From Promethearchaeota archaeon (GTDB taxonomy: Archaea; Asgardarchaeota; Lokiarchaeia; Sigynarchaeales; SOKP01), in NCBI GenBank assembly GCA_019894875.1, contig JAGXNR010000040.1, positions 1-23,568 on the forward strand: a DNA stretch of 23,568 bases. Direction: 5' to 3'. Both the position numbers and the translations under genes were made by a program. Positions 7,527-14,825 of this stretch are shown in pieces. Within the stretch, counting starts at the first letter, position 1; each line of letters opens with the position of its first letter. The notes under the pieces were generated by a model. It was given only the letters and a program-made list of their open reading frames with translations. It was not told the origin of the DNA and did not search any database.

Positions 7527-8346
7527 CTTTTGGGCCATTAACCTTTTCATTTTGTAATTTTGCGTCTTCAGGCATTCGGTTTGGGATCTGAAAAGCATTT
7601 ATTAAAGCTTCGATGGTACCTGGTTTATTATATTTTTCCTCAAAAATTATGGGGATGTGTAATTCCAAAGGAGGAGCATTGTCATCTTTATTAACATATA
7701 ACTCAATTCCCTGTATTTTGCGATCTTTAATTATTACTCTAGTAGAATAGTTATGATCTTTAAAGAAAGTAAACCCATTATTTAACCGACCTAATATTAC
7801 AGGTTTGGTAGTATATTTCTCTTCTTTAAGAAATGATTCAGCAAATTCTTCGTCAGTAAAAATTTGACCACCAATTATCATAAATCTTCTAAGCAAGTTT
7901 TCTGGTTGCGGAAATTGAGAGATATATTCAATTGCTTTTTTAATATTAGGGCTTAAGATTGATGTATCGATTATACCCTTGTCTTGTGTCGGTTTTGAAA
8001 AACTTTTTTTGTCAATTGATTTAGCTCTTCCTACCCCTAATTGCTTATCTACTATTTCCTGAAATTCTTTATTAGCAGTGGAATACATATTTAATGGATA
8101 TACTCTGTAAAATAATTTTAATTGTTGACGGAGCATACCTGCTAAAATCCCCCCATAAATTTGAATTTTAAGTGAACAGCGAGACCCATTATATGTCCAA
8201 ATTCTTTTTGTATCGTGATCTACAAGTAAAAATGCCTTATTATTACTCCCATTGTTTATTATATCACGAACTGTGGTACCTTCTACAATTTCTTTTGTTT
8301 CCATGAATGGAAATTCTTTCAGCTCAATTACTTCAAAAATCTGCAT
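7504..8346 (-). CDS. Gelsolin-like domain protein (280 aa), Asgard type
   Basis: The first ~105 residues fit a gelsolin/ADF-H-like core. [18 protein letters not shown] (37-54) is the strand-turn-strand signature (xxLLDxxxxxIWxWxG), followed by [22 protein letters not shown] as the long central helix, a strand (FYRVYPL) and a closing segment EFQEIVD. Many Asgard genomes encode such proteins, and several bind actin or the organism's own actins. Residues ~130-280 show a second alpha/beta region ([27 protein letters not shown]) that is not recognised. No signal peptide or TM segment. ATG start with clear divergent promoter region toward S6e. The 3' end overlaps the radical-SAM start. Assignment rests on pattern only; alternatives are a longin-like or other small alpha/beta fold. 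Confidence 0.55.
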   Translation of the reverse strand: MQIFEVIELKEFPFMETKEIVEGTTVRDIINNGSNNKAFLLVDHDTKRIWTYNGSRCSLKIQIYGGILAGMLRQQLKLFYRVYPLNMYSTANKEFQEIVDKQLGVGRAKSIDKKSFSKPTQDKGIIDTSILSPNIKKAIEYISQFPQPENLLRRFMIIGGQIFTDEEFAESFLKEEKYTTKPVILGRLNNGFTFFKDHNYSTRVIIKDRKIQGIELYVNKDDNAPPLELHIPIIFEEKYNKPGTIEALINAFQIPNRMPEDAKLQNEKVNGPKDDPINQS

Positions 8347-8485
8347 ATAAGATTATGATTGAAAATTTTCTATAATTTTAATAGGAAATTATTGTTAAAA
8401 TAAATTTCATTATATATATCTGTTCAAAATATTAATCTAATTCCAATCCATAAAATTTTTATGAAAATCTACATTTTTGAAGTTA

Positions 8486-8497
8486 ATCTTATATTTT
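8486..8497 (+). promoter_or_regulatory. TATA box for the S6e-L24e unit; transcript nearly leaderless
   Basis: TTATATTT is centred near 8492, about 26-27 bp before the GTG start at 8519. By the usual archaeal spacing, transcription would start at or next to the first codon, giving a leaderless or near-leaderless mRNA. No ribosome site precedes the GTG, which agrees. Confidence 0.5.
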
Positions 8498-8518
8498 CAA
8501 ATTCGAATATGATATATC

Positions 8519-8917
8519 GTGTCATCAGAAAAAATTGTTTACAAGTTAAATATTAGTGGTGGAGATAAAGGCTCTGGAAAAGGGATGTCTAAACTTATTG
8601 AGATTGATGAAAAGAAATTTCGATTTGAAGGTATGAAAATCGGTGAAATAATTAGAGGGGGATTAATAGGTTTTCCAAACTATGAGTTTCAAATTACCGG
8701 TGGAAGTGATTCTAGTGGTTTTCCGATGAGAAAAGACGTTCACGGCCCTGTGAAAAAAAAGATTCTTGTTTCCAAGCGTGGTAGTGGGTATAAACCTTTA
8801 AGAAAAGGTCAAAAGAAGAGAAAAACAGTACGCGGAAATGAAGTCACATATGACATGACTTTAATCAATTTAAAGGTTGTAAAATACGGAGAAGCCGAAC
8901 TCTTTAAAAATGAATAA
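8519..8917 (+). CDS. rps6e: Small-subunit ribosomal protein eS6 (S6e)
   Basis: A 132-residue member of the eS6 family, a primary binder of the small subunit rRNA. The hallmark ITGGSDSSGFPMRKDVHG (~59-76) and the basic segment SKRGSGYKPLRKGQKKRKTVRGN are all present, and the length is normal for archaea, which lack the eukaryotic phosphorylated tail. The GTG start at 8519 is chosen because a TATA box lies at the correct distance for a leaderless transcript and the protein begins at the normal place. L24e follows after 28 bases, so the two are likely one transcript. Confidence 0.97.
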   Translation: MSSEKIVYKLNISGGDKGSGKGMSKLIEIDEKKFRFEGMKIGEIIRGGLIGFPNYEFQITGGSDSSGFPMRKDVHGPVKKKILVSKRGSGYKPLRKGQKKRKTVRGNEVTYDMTLINLKVVKYGEAELFKNE

Positions 8918-8945
8918 GATTAAATGAATTAAAAGATGATAAAAC

Positions 8946-9128
8946 ATGGCTAAGGTCAAAAAATGCAGTTTCTGCGGATACGACATAGCAATCGGTCGTG
9001 GAATTATGTTTATTAAAAAAGATGGTACAATTTTCAATTTTTGTACGAGTAAGTGTAAAAAAGCACTGTTGATATATAAGAAAAATCCAAGAAAAACTAG
9101 ATGGACTTCTTACTACGGAAAAGAATAG
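8946..9128 (+). CDS. rpl24e: Large-subunit ribosomal protein eL24 (L24e)
   Basis: A 60-residue zinc-ribbon protein of the large subunit. CSFCGYDIAIGRG provides the first CxxC and CTSKCKKAL the second CxxxC pair. RKTRWTSYYGKE is the classic end. In many archaea L24e is encoded with L7Ae, S28e and Ndk; here it follows S6e, while L7Ae-S28e are elsewhere in the window. It converges with rpo10. Confidence 0.97.
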   Translation: MAKVKKCSFCGYDIAIGRGIMFIKKDGTIFNFCTSKCKKALLIYKKNPRKTRWTSYYGKE

Positions 9129-9175
9129 ATTTTCTTATCCTAACTCATTCTTCTAAAAATTTCAAAAAGAAAAGA

Positions 9176-9376
9176 TTATTGCAATCGAGGAAACTTAAGT
9201 AATTCATCTATGAGGTCAACATGCGAGACCACCATTCTTTTGCAGCAGAATCTTTCAATTCCTAATTCTTTAAAGGCTTCTTCAGCAGGTTCACCCTTTT
9301 CTATAAGCTCTAGGTAGGGCTCGTAGATATGAGCGATTAATTTTCCGCATGAAAAGCAGCGGATTGGTATAATCAA
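9176..9376 (-). CDS. rpoN: DNA-directed RNA polymerase subunit Rpo10 (RPB10 family)
   Basis: A 66-residue zinc-binding subunit that connects Rpo3 and the large subunit in the polymerase core. RCFSCGKLIAHIYEP and ERFCCKRMVVSHVDLIDELL match the atypical CX2C...CC zinc bundle of RPB10. The TTG start yields the common MIIPIRCFSCGK opening and is preceded by AAGGAT about 7 bases upstream. Transcription is from the minus strand, tail to tail with L24e. No odd features. Confidence 0.96.
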   Translation of the reverse strand: MIIPIRCFSCGKLIAHIYEPYLELIEKGEPAEEAFKELGIERFCCKRMVVSHVDLIDELLKFPRLQ

Positions 9377-9483
9377 ATAATATCCTTCTCCAAATGTTCA
9401 TTCTGGTTAATAAATTTCATAATAATAAAACTTATAACGACTATAAACTATTAAATGAATAGAATAAAAAAAACTTTTCTATT

Positions 9484-9906
9484 TTATTTCAGTGCGAAAT
9501 ATTCGTCCCAAATCTCTTGGTACTTTCCAAACCATGAATCAAGCTTCTTAAATTCTGCTTGAAAATATCTATGCTGGGCTCCCATAACCCGTTTATCAGG
9601 TAACTCGGATAAAATGATTTTAAACTCTTCAAATTTCGTCTTAAACATCTCTTTGTGCACGGGAAATCTTCCATAATTGTGCCTAAAAACGCGATAATCC
9701 AAGATTCGCTGGGCTCCTTTTATCGTCATCATACTCCGTTTAAACGATGGATAATACGTGTATTTCTTATGATACGACTCCAATAGATTATTAGTGGTTG
9801 GAGTGAACGAGTTTCGCTGGTGGGCTATGATTTTTGGCAACCACCCTTCCAACTGCTTTAATGCAGTATGGAGTTCTATAATCTTTTTTCCTTTCAGCCT
9901 TTGTTG
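9484..9906 (-). pseudogene. Transposase, C-terminal remnant (DDE type)
   Basis: An open frame from 9906 (after a stop) to 9484 with about 140 codons; no start codon of good quality except an internal TTG at 9852. TPTTNNLLESYHKKYTYYP fits the late part of mutator/IS256-like or related archaeal DDE transposases, where a conserved (T/S)TNxxE motif carries the final catalytic Glu. RILDYRVFRHNYGRF follows as in such enzymes. The N-terminal two thirds, with both catalytic Asp, are missing. Just upstream (about 9907-9960) another frame reads NSYRLLRRIIIVSIATKAERKK, which would join this frame if one A were removed from a run near 9887. So it is a decayed insertion sequence; terminal repeats were not found by eye. 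Confidence 0.65.
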
Positions 9907-9981
9907 CTATACTTACAATAATGATACGACGTAGAAGACGGTAAGAATTATTTTTAAAACTCTTTTTTTATCTTTTCTTAA

Positions 9982-10242
9982 ACTTCCTATAATTTCTTAA
10001 TATTTTGTATTTCTATACTAAGTCTTTACCCTTTTGAAGTAGAGATTTCTGAAGCCTCAATTCAAGAATACATTCCCTTTTTTGATAAAATTGAACAGTG
10101 GCTGGAATTTAAATTCAAAGATTCAAAAGAGATGTATCTGAATCCTTTAAGAAATAACCATGAATATCTCCAGATGGAAAGGTAAAAACAGGCTCAAGTA
10201 TTTAGAACAATTGCTAATGTTCAAATAATCTGGAGTTGTTAG
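9982..10242 (+). pseudogene. Decayed reading frame of unknown origin
   Basis: Frame open from 9982 but without start codon. From about 10021 it reads like protein (SLYPFEVEISEASIQEYIPF, then KIEQWLEFKFKDSKEMYL) to a stop at 10183-10185, and beyond it continues with KQAQVFRTIANVQIIWSC to a second stop at 10240-10242. An internal stop, no ribosome site and neighbouring transposase debris suggest a dead gene fragment. The family was not recognised. The rest of 10243-10500 has no gene. Confidence 0.4.
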
Positions 10243-10274
10243 TAAAATTTCTAACTACATTAATCTAATTTTTT

Positions 10275-10312
10275 GACCTTGTAATAAGGTCTGACTGGTA
10301 GGGGTCACCTTT
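10275..10312. other. Compact hairpin in locally G+C-richer stretch
   Basis: GACCTT-GTAAT-AAGGTC (10275-10291) is a perfect 6-bp stem, followed by a second possible pairing of AGGT (10287-10290) with ACCT (10307-10310). The surrounding GACTGGTAGGGGTCACC is G+C-rich against the AT-rich background. It could be a small RNA, an end of an insertion element, or chance. Confidence 0.25.
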
Positions 10313-10490
10313 CTATTAATTTATGCATTTATTTTAGAATTAGAAGAATTGACACAAATAAAGGTTTTTCTGGGTTTCAGGAATAATTGTATCCTAGATT
10401 ATGTAGAAACTACCAGAATATCATTTTCTTACATTTTTCTAAGATCTGCAAATTTGTATCAATATAATACTCTTTGATAGGTATGTCAAA

Positions 10491-10500
10491 ATTTATAAGA
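10491..10500 (+). promoter_or_regulatory. TATA box for the secreted repeat protein; leaderless start
   Basis: TTTATAAGA is centred near 10496, 26 bp before the ATG at 10522, the standard archaeal TATA-to-start spacing, and no ribosome site lies between. A leaderless transcript is likely. Confidence 0.5.
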
Positions 10501-10521
10501 CAAAATTTAGGCTAATATATC

Positions 10522-12891
10522 ATGCAGTTTCGAAAAAATATGAAGTTAGGATTATCTTTCATATTTTTGCTTCTTATAATTACTACTAGTATTTCAGTTA
10601 TAGATCTTTCTCCAAGAAGTGAGCCATTTGATGATAGTTCACTTTCGATAAGTGCGTTAGAAGATGGATACGAACCTAATGACTATTACTATGAAGCATA
10701 TTACCTATCGTCAAATGAAGGAATGTGGCTTAGTTCGATCAATGGTACTGGCACTCAATGGGACGATGATTGGTATGAAGTTTATGTTGATTTTGGGGAA
10801 GAACGGATTTATGTTGAGTTAACATTTGATCATTCAATGGGGGATATTAATCTGGAAGTATATTATTATGACGGGAGTTTGACATTCCTTGATGGGAATT
10901 ATTCTATAGATAATAATGAATACATTGATGTGAATACACCGTGGTCAGGAACATACTATATTAAAGTGTATTATGAAAATAATGGAAACTCATACGACCT
11001 AAGGTGGGAAGATCTCAGCCCAATCATTACAGACGATAATTACGAAGAAAATGATTATGATGGGCAAGCATATGATCTCAGATCGCACGAAGCATGGTGG
11101 TTAAGTTCGATAGACGGAATGGGTATTCAATGGGACGAAGATTGGTACATTGTTAATTTAGATCCTGGAGAAGAACGAATACATGTTGAATTAACATTTG
11201 ATCATTTTATGGGGAATATTGACTTGGAAGTGTATTATTATGACGGGGGGTTGACTTGGCTTGATGGGAGTTATTCTTCAGATGATAATGAATATATCAA
11301 TGCGGACGCACCTTTCCCGGGAACATACTATATTAGAGTATGCAATGGTAATAATGGAAATATGTACGACCTATTCTGGGAAGACTTACCCCCTTCTACC
11401 GGAGATGATGATTGGATGGAAGAAAACGATGATTTTTGGAGCGCATGGTATGTAGACCCTAGTTATTATCCTGATTTGAAGATTGCAGGCTATGATGAAG
11501 ATTGGTTTCAAATCTATTTAAATGAAGGTGACACAATCGATATAAGTATATCCTTTGACCATTCTGAAGGGGATTTACAACTAAAACTGTATGATCCGTC
11601 ATATAGTCAACGTGCAGAATCCTTATCCAATTACGATGACGAATTTATATCATTTACAGCAGATATGCAAGGAAATTGGAGAATTCATGTATATCATGAG
11701 TACGGAGATTCTGATGTAAAATATGAATTAGATATAAAGCTTTTTGTTTTACAGGAGGATAATTATGAGGAAAATGATTTTTCATGGGATGCTTACAGCC
11801 TTTCGCCGTTTGAAGGATGGTGGTTAAGTGATATAAGCGGCTTCGGATTTCAATCTGATGATGATTGGTATGAGATTTATGCCGAACCCGGTTTCGAACT
11901 TCTAATTATTAAATCTTACAATTTTGGGGAGGAAATCCTACTCGAGATTTATGATGATAGCCATAATAAAATAGGAGGAGGTTATTCTCAAGATGATGAT
12001 GAACTCATGAGCTTCAACCTACATTCAAGTGGAACGTACTATATAAAAGTTTACGGTTCTAACAAGGGGTATTCCTATGACTTCCAATATTTTATCATGT
12101 GTCTTTTGGAAGAACGAACATGGCTTAGTAATTTTTATGGGTTGGGTGTTCAGGGAGATATAGATTTTTTCTATATCGATGTAACCCCAGGATTCAGGCA
12201 TTTAGAAGTTGAGCTTCTATTTAATCATATTCAGGGGAATATAGATATGACACTCTATGATGGGGAAGGAAACTTAATTATTACAAGCTCTTCTCTCGAT
12301 GATAATGAATACATCGACACTTTCCTTTCATATCCTGGGATATATTTCCTTTTAATTCAAGGAGACAACTTAGGGAATGAGTATGATCTTTGGTGGGATG
12401 ATGTTAAAACTGATCTCAGATCTGATGATGCGTATGAGCTGAATAATGACCTATCATCTGCTTTTGACTTAGTATCAAAACCCAGAATATCGTTATGGGA
12501 TATAGATGGTTTAGCCTTACAATTTGATGAAGACTGGTACGAAATCTATGTGGACGACACACATTTACAATTAATCGTGGTAGTAAAGTATGATTCTGCA
12601 GAAGGACACATGGGTTTTGACATTTTTGATGTTAATCAAACCAAAATAACAGGGAATTTCACGGCGCATGATAATGATTATATCGATTATAAGCTCCAAT
12701 TGGCGGGTACTTATTATATCAAAGTTTACGGTGATAATACGGGAAATGTATATAATCTATGGTGGGGATTTGAAGAATTAGAGCCAATCGAGATGATACC
12801 GGGATATGATTTATTAATATTGCTAGGGTCAATTATTGGTATTTCTGTGATAGTAATCAAGATTAAAAGAAGCAAATTTAAACATCATTAA
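10522..12891 (+). CDS. Secreted, membrane-anchored repeat protein with pre-peptidase C-terminal-like domains
   Basis: A 789-residue surface protein. An N-terminal signal sequence (residues ~8-28, FIFLLLIITTSISVI after basic MQFRKNMK) is followed by about six repeats of ~105-120 residues (about 46-165, 171-290, 295-405, 412-525, 530-628, 634-750). Each begins with an acidic EPND/EENDxxxxAYxL motif, then WWLSSIxGxGxQxDxDWYxV, a Phe-Asp-His-x-x-G-x-hydrophobic segment, DDNEYI and GTYYIKVYGxNxGxxYDLxW. This is the pattern of PPC (pre-peptidase C-terminal) beta-sandwiches, common in secreted proteins. Repeat five lacks the opening motif; repeat three is divergent; repeats one and two are so similar that duplication seems recent. 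Near the C-terminus, IPGYDLLILLGSIIGISVIVIKIKR is a Lokiarchaeal-type anchor: a membrane helix with basic tail, preceded by the PGY motif. Abundant Asp may bind Ca2+. No catalytic domain seen, so adhesion or surface-layer role is inferred. Confidence 0.85.
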   Translation: MQFRKNMKLGLSFIFLLLIITTSISVIDLSPRSEPFDDSSLSISALEDGYEPNDYYYEAYYLSSNEGMWLSSINGTGTQWDDDWYEVYVDFGEERIYVELTFDHSMGDINLEVYYYDGSLTFLDGNYSIDNNEYIDVNTPWSGTYYIKVYYENNGNSYDLRWEDLSPIITDDNYEENDYDGQAYDLRSHEAWWLSSIDGMGIQWDEDWYIVNLDPGEERIHVELTFDHFMGNIDLEVYYYDGGLTWLDGSYSSDDNEYINADAPFPGTYYIRVCNGNNGNMYDLFWEDLPPSTGDDDWMEENDDFWSAWYVDPSYYPDLKIAGYDEDWFQIYLNEGDTIDISISFDHSEGDLQLKLYDPSYSQRAESLSNYDDEFISFTADMQGNWRIHVYHEYGDSDVKYELDIKLFVLQEDNYEENDFSWDAYSLSPFEGWWLSDISGFGFQSDDDWYEIYAEPGFELLIIKSYNFGEEILLEIYDDSHNKIGGGYSQDDDELMSFNLHSSGTYYIKVYGSNKGYSYDFQYFIMCLLEERTWLSNFYGLGVQGDIDFFYIDVTPGFRHLEVELLFNHIQGNIDMTLYDGEGNLIITSSSLDDNEYIDTFLSYPGIYFLLIQGDNLGNEYDLWWDDVKTDLRSDDAYELNNDLSSAFDLVSKPRISLWDIDGLALQFDEDWYEIYVDDTHLQLIVVVKYDSAEGHMGFDIFDVNQTKITGNFTAHDNDYIDYKLQLAGTYYIKVYGDNTGNVYNLWWGFEELEPIEMIPGYDLLILLGSIIGISVIVIKIKRSKFKHH

Positions 12892-12909
12892 TTTTTTTTC
12901 TCTTTTTTT
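12892..12909 (+). terminator. Two T tracts directly after the surface-protein gene
   Basis: T8 (12892-12899) starts immediately after the stop codon and T7 (12903-12909) follows. This is a typical archaeal intrinsic terminator with no stem. Confidence 0.6.
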
Positions 12910-12973
12910 CTAATATTTCGATTCCATTTAGATAAAGAAATATAAATCCATAATTTTATTTAATACTAAAGGT

Positions 12974-14005
12974 GTGTTGCTCATTTCAGAAAGAATTACA
13001 GAATCCAGCAGTTCGGCATATTCAAAGGTAGTTAGTTATCTGGATTCATTATCAGTAAAAGAGATTGAAGTCTTAACACCCCTTAAAATAGCAGAGCACC
13101 TAAATGTAGATAAAGGAACTGCTGGTATTTATTTACATGAATACCGCACAGAAAAGAACATTGCTCTACAAACAACAAAACAGAAAGTTTTCAAATATTT
13201 AGATAGTCTCTCAGAGGAAGATCTACTACGCATAACTTATACTAAACTTGCTAAGAAACTAAAGATAAATGAGAATACCGCAAGCATGTATCTAACTAAA
13301 TATCGGAAATCCCTACAAGAAAAAATCCATCAAGACACTAAATCCCAAATGAAACTAGTTTTTGAATTTATAGAGAAGAACCCAGATAAAAGAATGGCAA
13401 TAGATATCGCAAAGGAATTTCCTCAAATTGAGGCTGAACTTATATCTTCGTATGTTTCCAAGTGGTATCGATTGCATCCTGATCTACAAATGGAAAAAGG
13501 AGCTAGGGGAATTGCAAAACTAAAAAACTGGACTGAAGAGGAATTAGAATGCTTAAGAGAGCATAAATATCGCGTGTATTGTAAGATAATGAAGAGATTA
13601 GAACGAATTCCTAAACCAAGTTATAGTCAACCAACAATGGATCATTTTGAAGATATTAAAGGAGAATTATCAGAGAAAGAAAGAAAAGAATACACTCAAG
13701 AAAAAGCATTAGACATTTCTACAAATAATGCTCTTTTCTTGCTTGAGAAAGTATTTAAGAAGTTCCCTGAGATAGACTTAAAAAAAACAAAATCAATAGT
13801 GATTGAGTTAAGGAAGAGACTCGCTAGTTTAGGAAGAGATCGACCAGCTTCCACCATTGTTGGAACCGCGATTTATTTGGCAAACAGAGATTTTACACCC
13901 TCAGATACGAATAAAATTATGGAGAAATTCGGTAAATGTAGTAGAGCTTCGATATCCCAACTATGTGATCTTCTCAGGATGAGAAGAGGATTATCAAATA
14001 TGTAA
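12974..14005 (+). CDS. Transcription regulator: repeated helix-turn-helix units plus TFB-like cyclin fold
   Basis: A soluble 343-residue protein. Residues ~14-65 and ~68-115 are repeated helix-turn-helix units: KVVSYLDSL...TPLKIAEHLNVDKGTAGIYLHEYR is matched by KVFKYLDSL...TYTKLAKKLKINENTASMYLTKYR. A third, weaker unit covers ~122-168 (VFEFIEKNPDKRMAIDIAKEF). The C-terminal ~270-340 (VIELRKRLASLGRDRP, ASTIVGTAIYLANRDFTPSD, IMEKFGKCSRASISQLCDLL) resembles the second cyclin repeat of TFB/TFIIB, with the GRxPxxIxGxAxYLA signature; zinc ribbon, B-reader and first cyclin repeat are absent. So it may be a specialised transcription factor or repressor that touches the TBP/DNA complex; this is inference. 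GTG at 12974 is the most upstream choice; TTG 12977 is an alternative. A TATA-like TATAAA (12941-12946) lies upstream. Confidence 0.7.
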   Translation: MLLISERITESSSSAYSKVVSYLDSLSVKEIEVLTPLKIAEHLNVDKGTAGIYLHEYRTEKNIALQTTKQKVFKYLDSLSEEDLLRITYTKLAKKLKINENTASMYLTKYRKSLQEKIHQDTKSQMKLVFEFIEKNPDKRMAIDIAKEFPQIEAELISSYVSKWYRLHPDLQMEKGARGIAKLKNWTEEELECLREHKYRVYCKIMKRLERIPKPSYSQPTMDHFEDIKGELSEKERKEYTQEKALDISTNNALFLLEKVFKKFPEIDLKKTKSIVIELRKRLASLGRDRPASTIVGTAIYLANRDFTPSDTNKIMEKFGKCSRASISQLCDLLRMRRGLSNM

Positions 14006-14225
14006 GTACTGTGAACGTTTATCTAATCTCATATAATAATTCACAGTTTAGATAATTATACTACCAAATAATTCACAAAGAATGTAAGAATTTTCCATAA
14101 TAAATTGGAGAAATACCCCTCATAGATCAAGAATTTAGCTTATTTTACAATTTTTTTCTCAAAATAAACTGGAAAAAATCACGAAATCCTACAAAAAGGT
14201 GAATTAGAAATTTCCATGACTGAAA
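14006..14225 (+). other. Non-coding stretch with interleaved inverted repeats
   Basis: No gene is seen. Immediately after the regulator's stop, ACTGTGAA (14008-14015) and TTATCTAA (14019-14026) are followed by their reverse complements TTCACAGT (14040-14047) and TTAGATAA (14048-14055), in the order A-B-A'-B'. A further TTCACA occurs at about 14072. The remainder is AT-rich without recognisable signal. Confidence 0.45.
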
Positions 14226-14231
14226 CCTAAG

Positions 14232-14495
14232 TTCTGTGAACAGAGTAATAAATTATACTTCGCTTATTTTAGTATGGAGAGAAAAAATTTCATTTTTTTT
14301 ATGGTGCTGAAATGAAAGAAGAGTAAAGACATTAATACAGGATCAGCAAAAAAAATTAGTAAGTCAGAAATGCATCATTTTTCTTCTAAGTTTTTGAAGC
14401 GTGAAACCTATTTTAATAAGAATAGAGAATCGCAAGATTTGAACCTATAACTTGAAATATAAGAGTTTTAATAAATTATTACTCTGTTCACAGAA
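14232..14495. mobile_element. Candidate MITE-like element with 20-bp perfect terminal inverted repeats
   Basis: TTCTGTGAACAGAGTAATAA at 14232-14251 and its exact reverse complement at 14476-14495 enclose a 264-bp unit with no full gene. No target-site duplication was found by eye; the flanks differ. Inside, one frame is open without a canonical start (14316-14450), containing SEMHHFSSKFLKRETYF; it may be chance. The ends share CTGTGAA with the 14008-14047 repeat. Non-autonomous transposon relic is the best guess; a regulatory stem is the alternative. Confidence 0.5.
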
Positions 14496-14562
14496 GTATT
14501 ATTCAAATTCTCAAAACAAGTGTAAGGAGTGTGATAAAAAAATGAGTGAGATAAAAAAATGA

Positions 14563-14703
14563 GTAAAGAAGATAGTTTATGACAGCGAAAATGACGAGTT
14601 CGGTCATTGTAAAGATGCCAGATGTCAATATTGTACTAGGTTTCAATTGAATTTGTGTCCTGGATATGACGCAATTCATAATCAAGATAAAGAACCATTT
14701 TAA
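14563..14703 (+). pseudogene. Cysteine-rich mini-ORF (~46 codons), start unclear
   Basis: A frame without canonical start, open from just after a TGA at 14560-14562 to TAA at 14701. It reads VKKIVYDSENDEFGHCKDAR and goes on to CQYCTRFQLNLCPGYDA, ending DKEPF. The spacing C-x4-C-x2-C-x7-C (residues 16, 21, 24, 32) looks like a small zinc-binding protein. An ATG at 14542 in the same frame (MSEIKK then TGA) follows a strong AAGGAG site; the ATG at 14559 would connect if one A were removed (MSKKIVYDS). A 17-bp tandem duplication (two copies of GATAAAAAAATGAGTGA-like sequence, 14532-14565) sits at this very place. So: broken gene, sequence error, or recoded start. Family unknown. Confidence 0.4.
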
Positions 14704-14825
14704 AAAAATTTTCTGGTTTTTCATCCCAAATGAAAAATTTTATCTTTAATCTTGTATTAATAATTGTATCGAATATCGATGATTTATGAAAATATATTAA
14801 ATATATTTGAAGGAGATGGTTAAAA

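Noticed and set aside
7527..7598. Longer N-terminus for the radical-SAM protein
   Set aside because: The added residues overlap the upstream gene and do not resemble the family opening, which begins at MILLINP.
14008..14055. H-type RNA pseudoknot from the interleaved repeats
   Set aside because: No bases separate the third and fourth segments, so the strand cannot cross an 8-bp stem; kept only as repeats.
14430..14450. tRNA-like T-loop GGTTCAAATC on the minus strand
   Set aside because: The flanking T-stem bases do not pair beyond the first, and no acceptor or anticodon arm could be found.
14542..14562. TGA read as selenocysteine in the mini-ORF
   Set aside because: The position between Lys residues has no redox context and no SECIS-like stem was seen nearby.
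14503..14724. Minus-strand 73-codon hydrophobic frame
   Set aside because: It lies antisense to the Cys-rich mini-ORF, has no ribosome site, and its hydrophobicity follows from being the complement of an AT-rich, charged-coding strand.
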